DNA of 64,000 bases from Neorhizobium galegae (GTDB lineage Bacteria > Pseudomonadota > Alphaproteobacteria > Rhizobiales > Rhizobiaceae). Where the stretch lies: assembly GCF_021391675.1 (NCBI RefSeq), contig NZ_CP090095.1:3229501-3293500 (forward strand). Direction: 5' to 3'. The notes beneath the pieces were generated by a model. That model saw nothing but the letters and a program-made list of their open reading frames with translations, was not told the origin of the DNA and did no database searches. The position numbers and the translations under genes were made by a program. Below are positions 63,670 to 64,000 of the stretch, in pieces. Within the stretch, counting starts at the first letter, position 1, and each line of letters starts with the position of its first letter.

Positions 63670-63697
63670 CCGGCCCGGGCTTTCCCGGGCCGGTTTT
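63670..63697 (+). terminator. Intrinsic terminator of the 5'-nucleotidase gene
   Basis: Perfect ten-base arms CCGGCCCGGG (63670-63679) and CCCGGGCCGG (63684-63693) with a CTTT loop and a TTTTC tail. Confidence 0.85.
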
Positions 63698-63756
63698 CTT
63701 CCTAAGTAATCCCGCAGATAAAGCGCCCGGCTATCGTTCAACCCGAAAGTGTCCGC

Positions 63757-64000
63757 ATGACCTCCCATTCCGCCCCCATGCCCTCCGATCATCCGAAGGT
63801 GACTTTCGGCAAGGTCGGCGTGCTGCTCGTCAATCTCGGCACGCCCGACGGCACGGATTACTGGTCGATGCGGCGTTATCTCGCCGAGTTTCTGTCCGAC
63901 AAGCGGGTGATCGAATGGTCGCGGCTCTACTGGTATCCGATCCTCTACGGCATCGTGCTCAACAAGCGGCCGCAGAAGGTCGGCAAGGCCTATGAGGCGA
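63757..64000 (+). CDS. hemH: Ferrochelatase, 3' end cut by the window
   Basis: The first 81 codons are visible, from ATG 63757, and the frame is open at the edge. '[13 protein letters not shown]', '[10 protein letters not shown]' and '[18 protein letters not shown]' are the N-terminal ferrochelatase marks. The enzyme inserts Fe2+ into protoporphyrin IX at the inner membrane. The catalytic His/Glu lie beyond the window. Confidence 0.93.
   Translation, partial: MTSHSAPMPSDHPKVTFGKVGVLLVNLGTPDGTDYWSMRRYLAEFLSDKRVIEWSRLYWYPILYGIVLNKRPQKVGKAYEA

Overview
The window is a GC-rich, densely packed chromosomal segment of an alphaproteobacterium of the order Hyphomicrobiales (Rhizobiales), most likely family Rhizobiaceae (Rhizobium/Agrobacterium/Neorhizobium-like). 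The evidence is the content and order of the genes: zapA with a 6S RNA, transketolase-gap-pgk-class I aldolase, RcdA (DUF1465), GapR (DUF2312), DUF1192, DUF1244, an Omp10-type lipoprotein, homospermidine synthase, and many short ATGA-coupled operons. It is mostly core genome. I see no insertion sequence, CRISPR array, rRNA gene or intact tRNA gene.

Layout. 1-8.2 kb: stress-type flavin-binding protein (cut by the window edge), MBL-fold protein, dienelactone hydrolase, DEAD-box helicase, a coupled nucleotidyltransferase-like/HNH pair, and a leftward CorC-like protein / 5-formyl-THF cyclo-ligase / YmdB operon. 8.4-13.4 kb: leftward signalling block with a CHASE3 histidine kinase, a single-domain response regulator, a receiver-HWE kinase and a GAF-GGDEF diguanylate cyclase. 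13.5-14.4 kb: 6S RNA, zapA and a zauP-like gene. 14.7-24.8 kb: central carbon genes (tkt, gap, pgk, aldolase) interrupted between gap and pgk by a low-GC accessory islet (a PD-(D/E)XK-like gene and a GIY-YIG gene), an unexplained hairpin-rich spacer, and a K+/H+ antiporter. 25-32.4 kb: NTF2-fold protein, PhzF protein, a 55-residue membrane protein, a frameshifted MFS transporter, DUF1192, a candidate sRNA, rcdA behind a CtrA-type box, a toxin-antitoxin pair, rpmE and an ABC exporter. 32.5-40.4 kb: glycoamylase-type enzyme, a MotA/MotB-like envelope pair, inositol phosphatase, Sel1-repeat protein with a ThiE-like protein, TauE exporter, small ArsR regulator. 40.5-43.7 kb: two DUF465 proteins, purEK, rpmJ, TPR protein. 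43.7-54.1 kb: alpha/beta hydrolase, an Ala-rich coiled-coil protein, ureohydrolase, pyruvate kinase/DUF1036, N-formylglutamate amidohydrolase, DUF1244, gapR, DUF882 protein, sigma-54-type response regulator. 54.2-64 kb: PepF oligopeptidase, pabB-pabC, NTF2 protein, a second toxin-antitoxin pair, homospermidine synthase, Omp10-like lipoprotein, a 5'-nucleotidase with LysM tail, and the start of ferrochelatase.

How the genes fit together. Glycolysis/gluconeogenesis (tkt, gap, pgk, aldolase, pyk) is one theme. Cell cycle and division is another (zapA, zauP-like, rcdA, gapR, 6S RNA). Several folate, purine, thiamine and polyamine genes are scattered between them. The parts most worth a second look are the two-gene nuclease-like islet at 18.27-19.72 kb with its empty flanks, the T-run frameshift in the MFS gene, the CtrA box before rcdA, and the signalling block that separates 6S RNA from its usual 5-formyl-THF cyclo-ligase neighbour.
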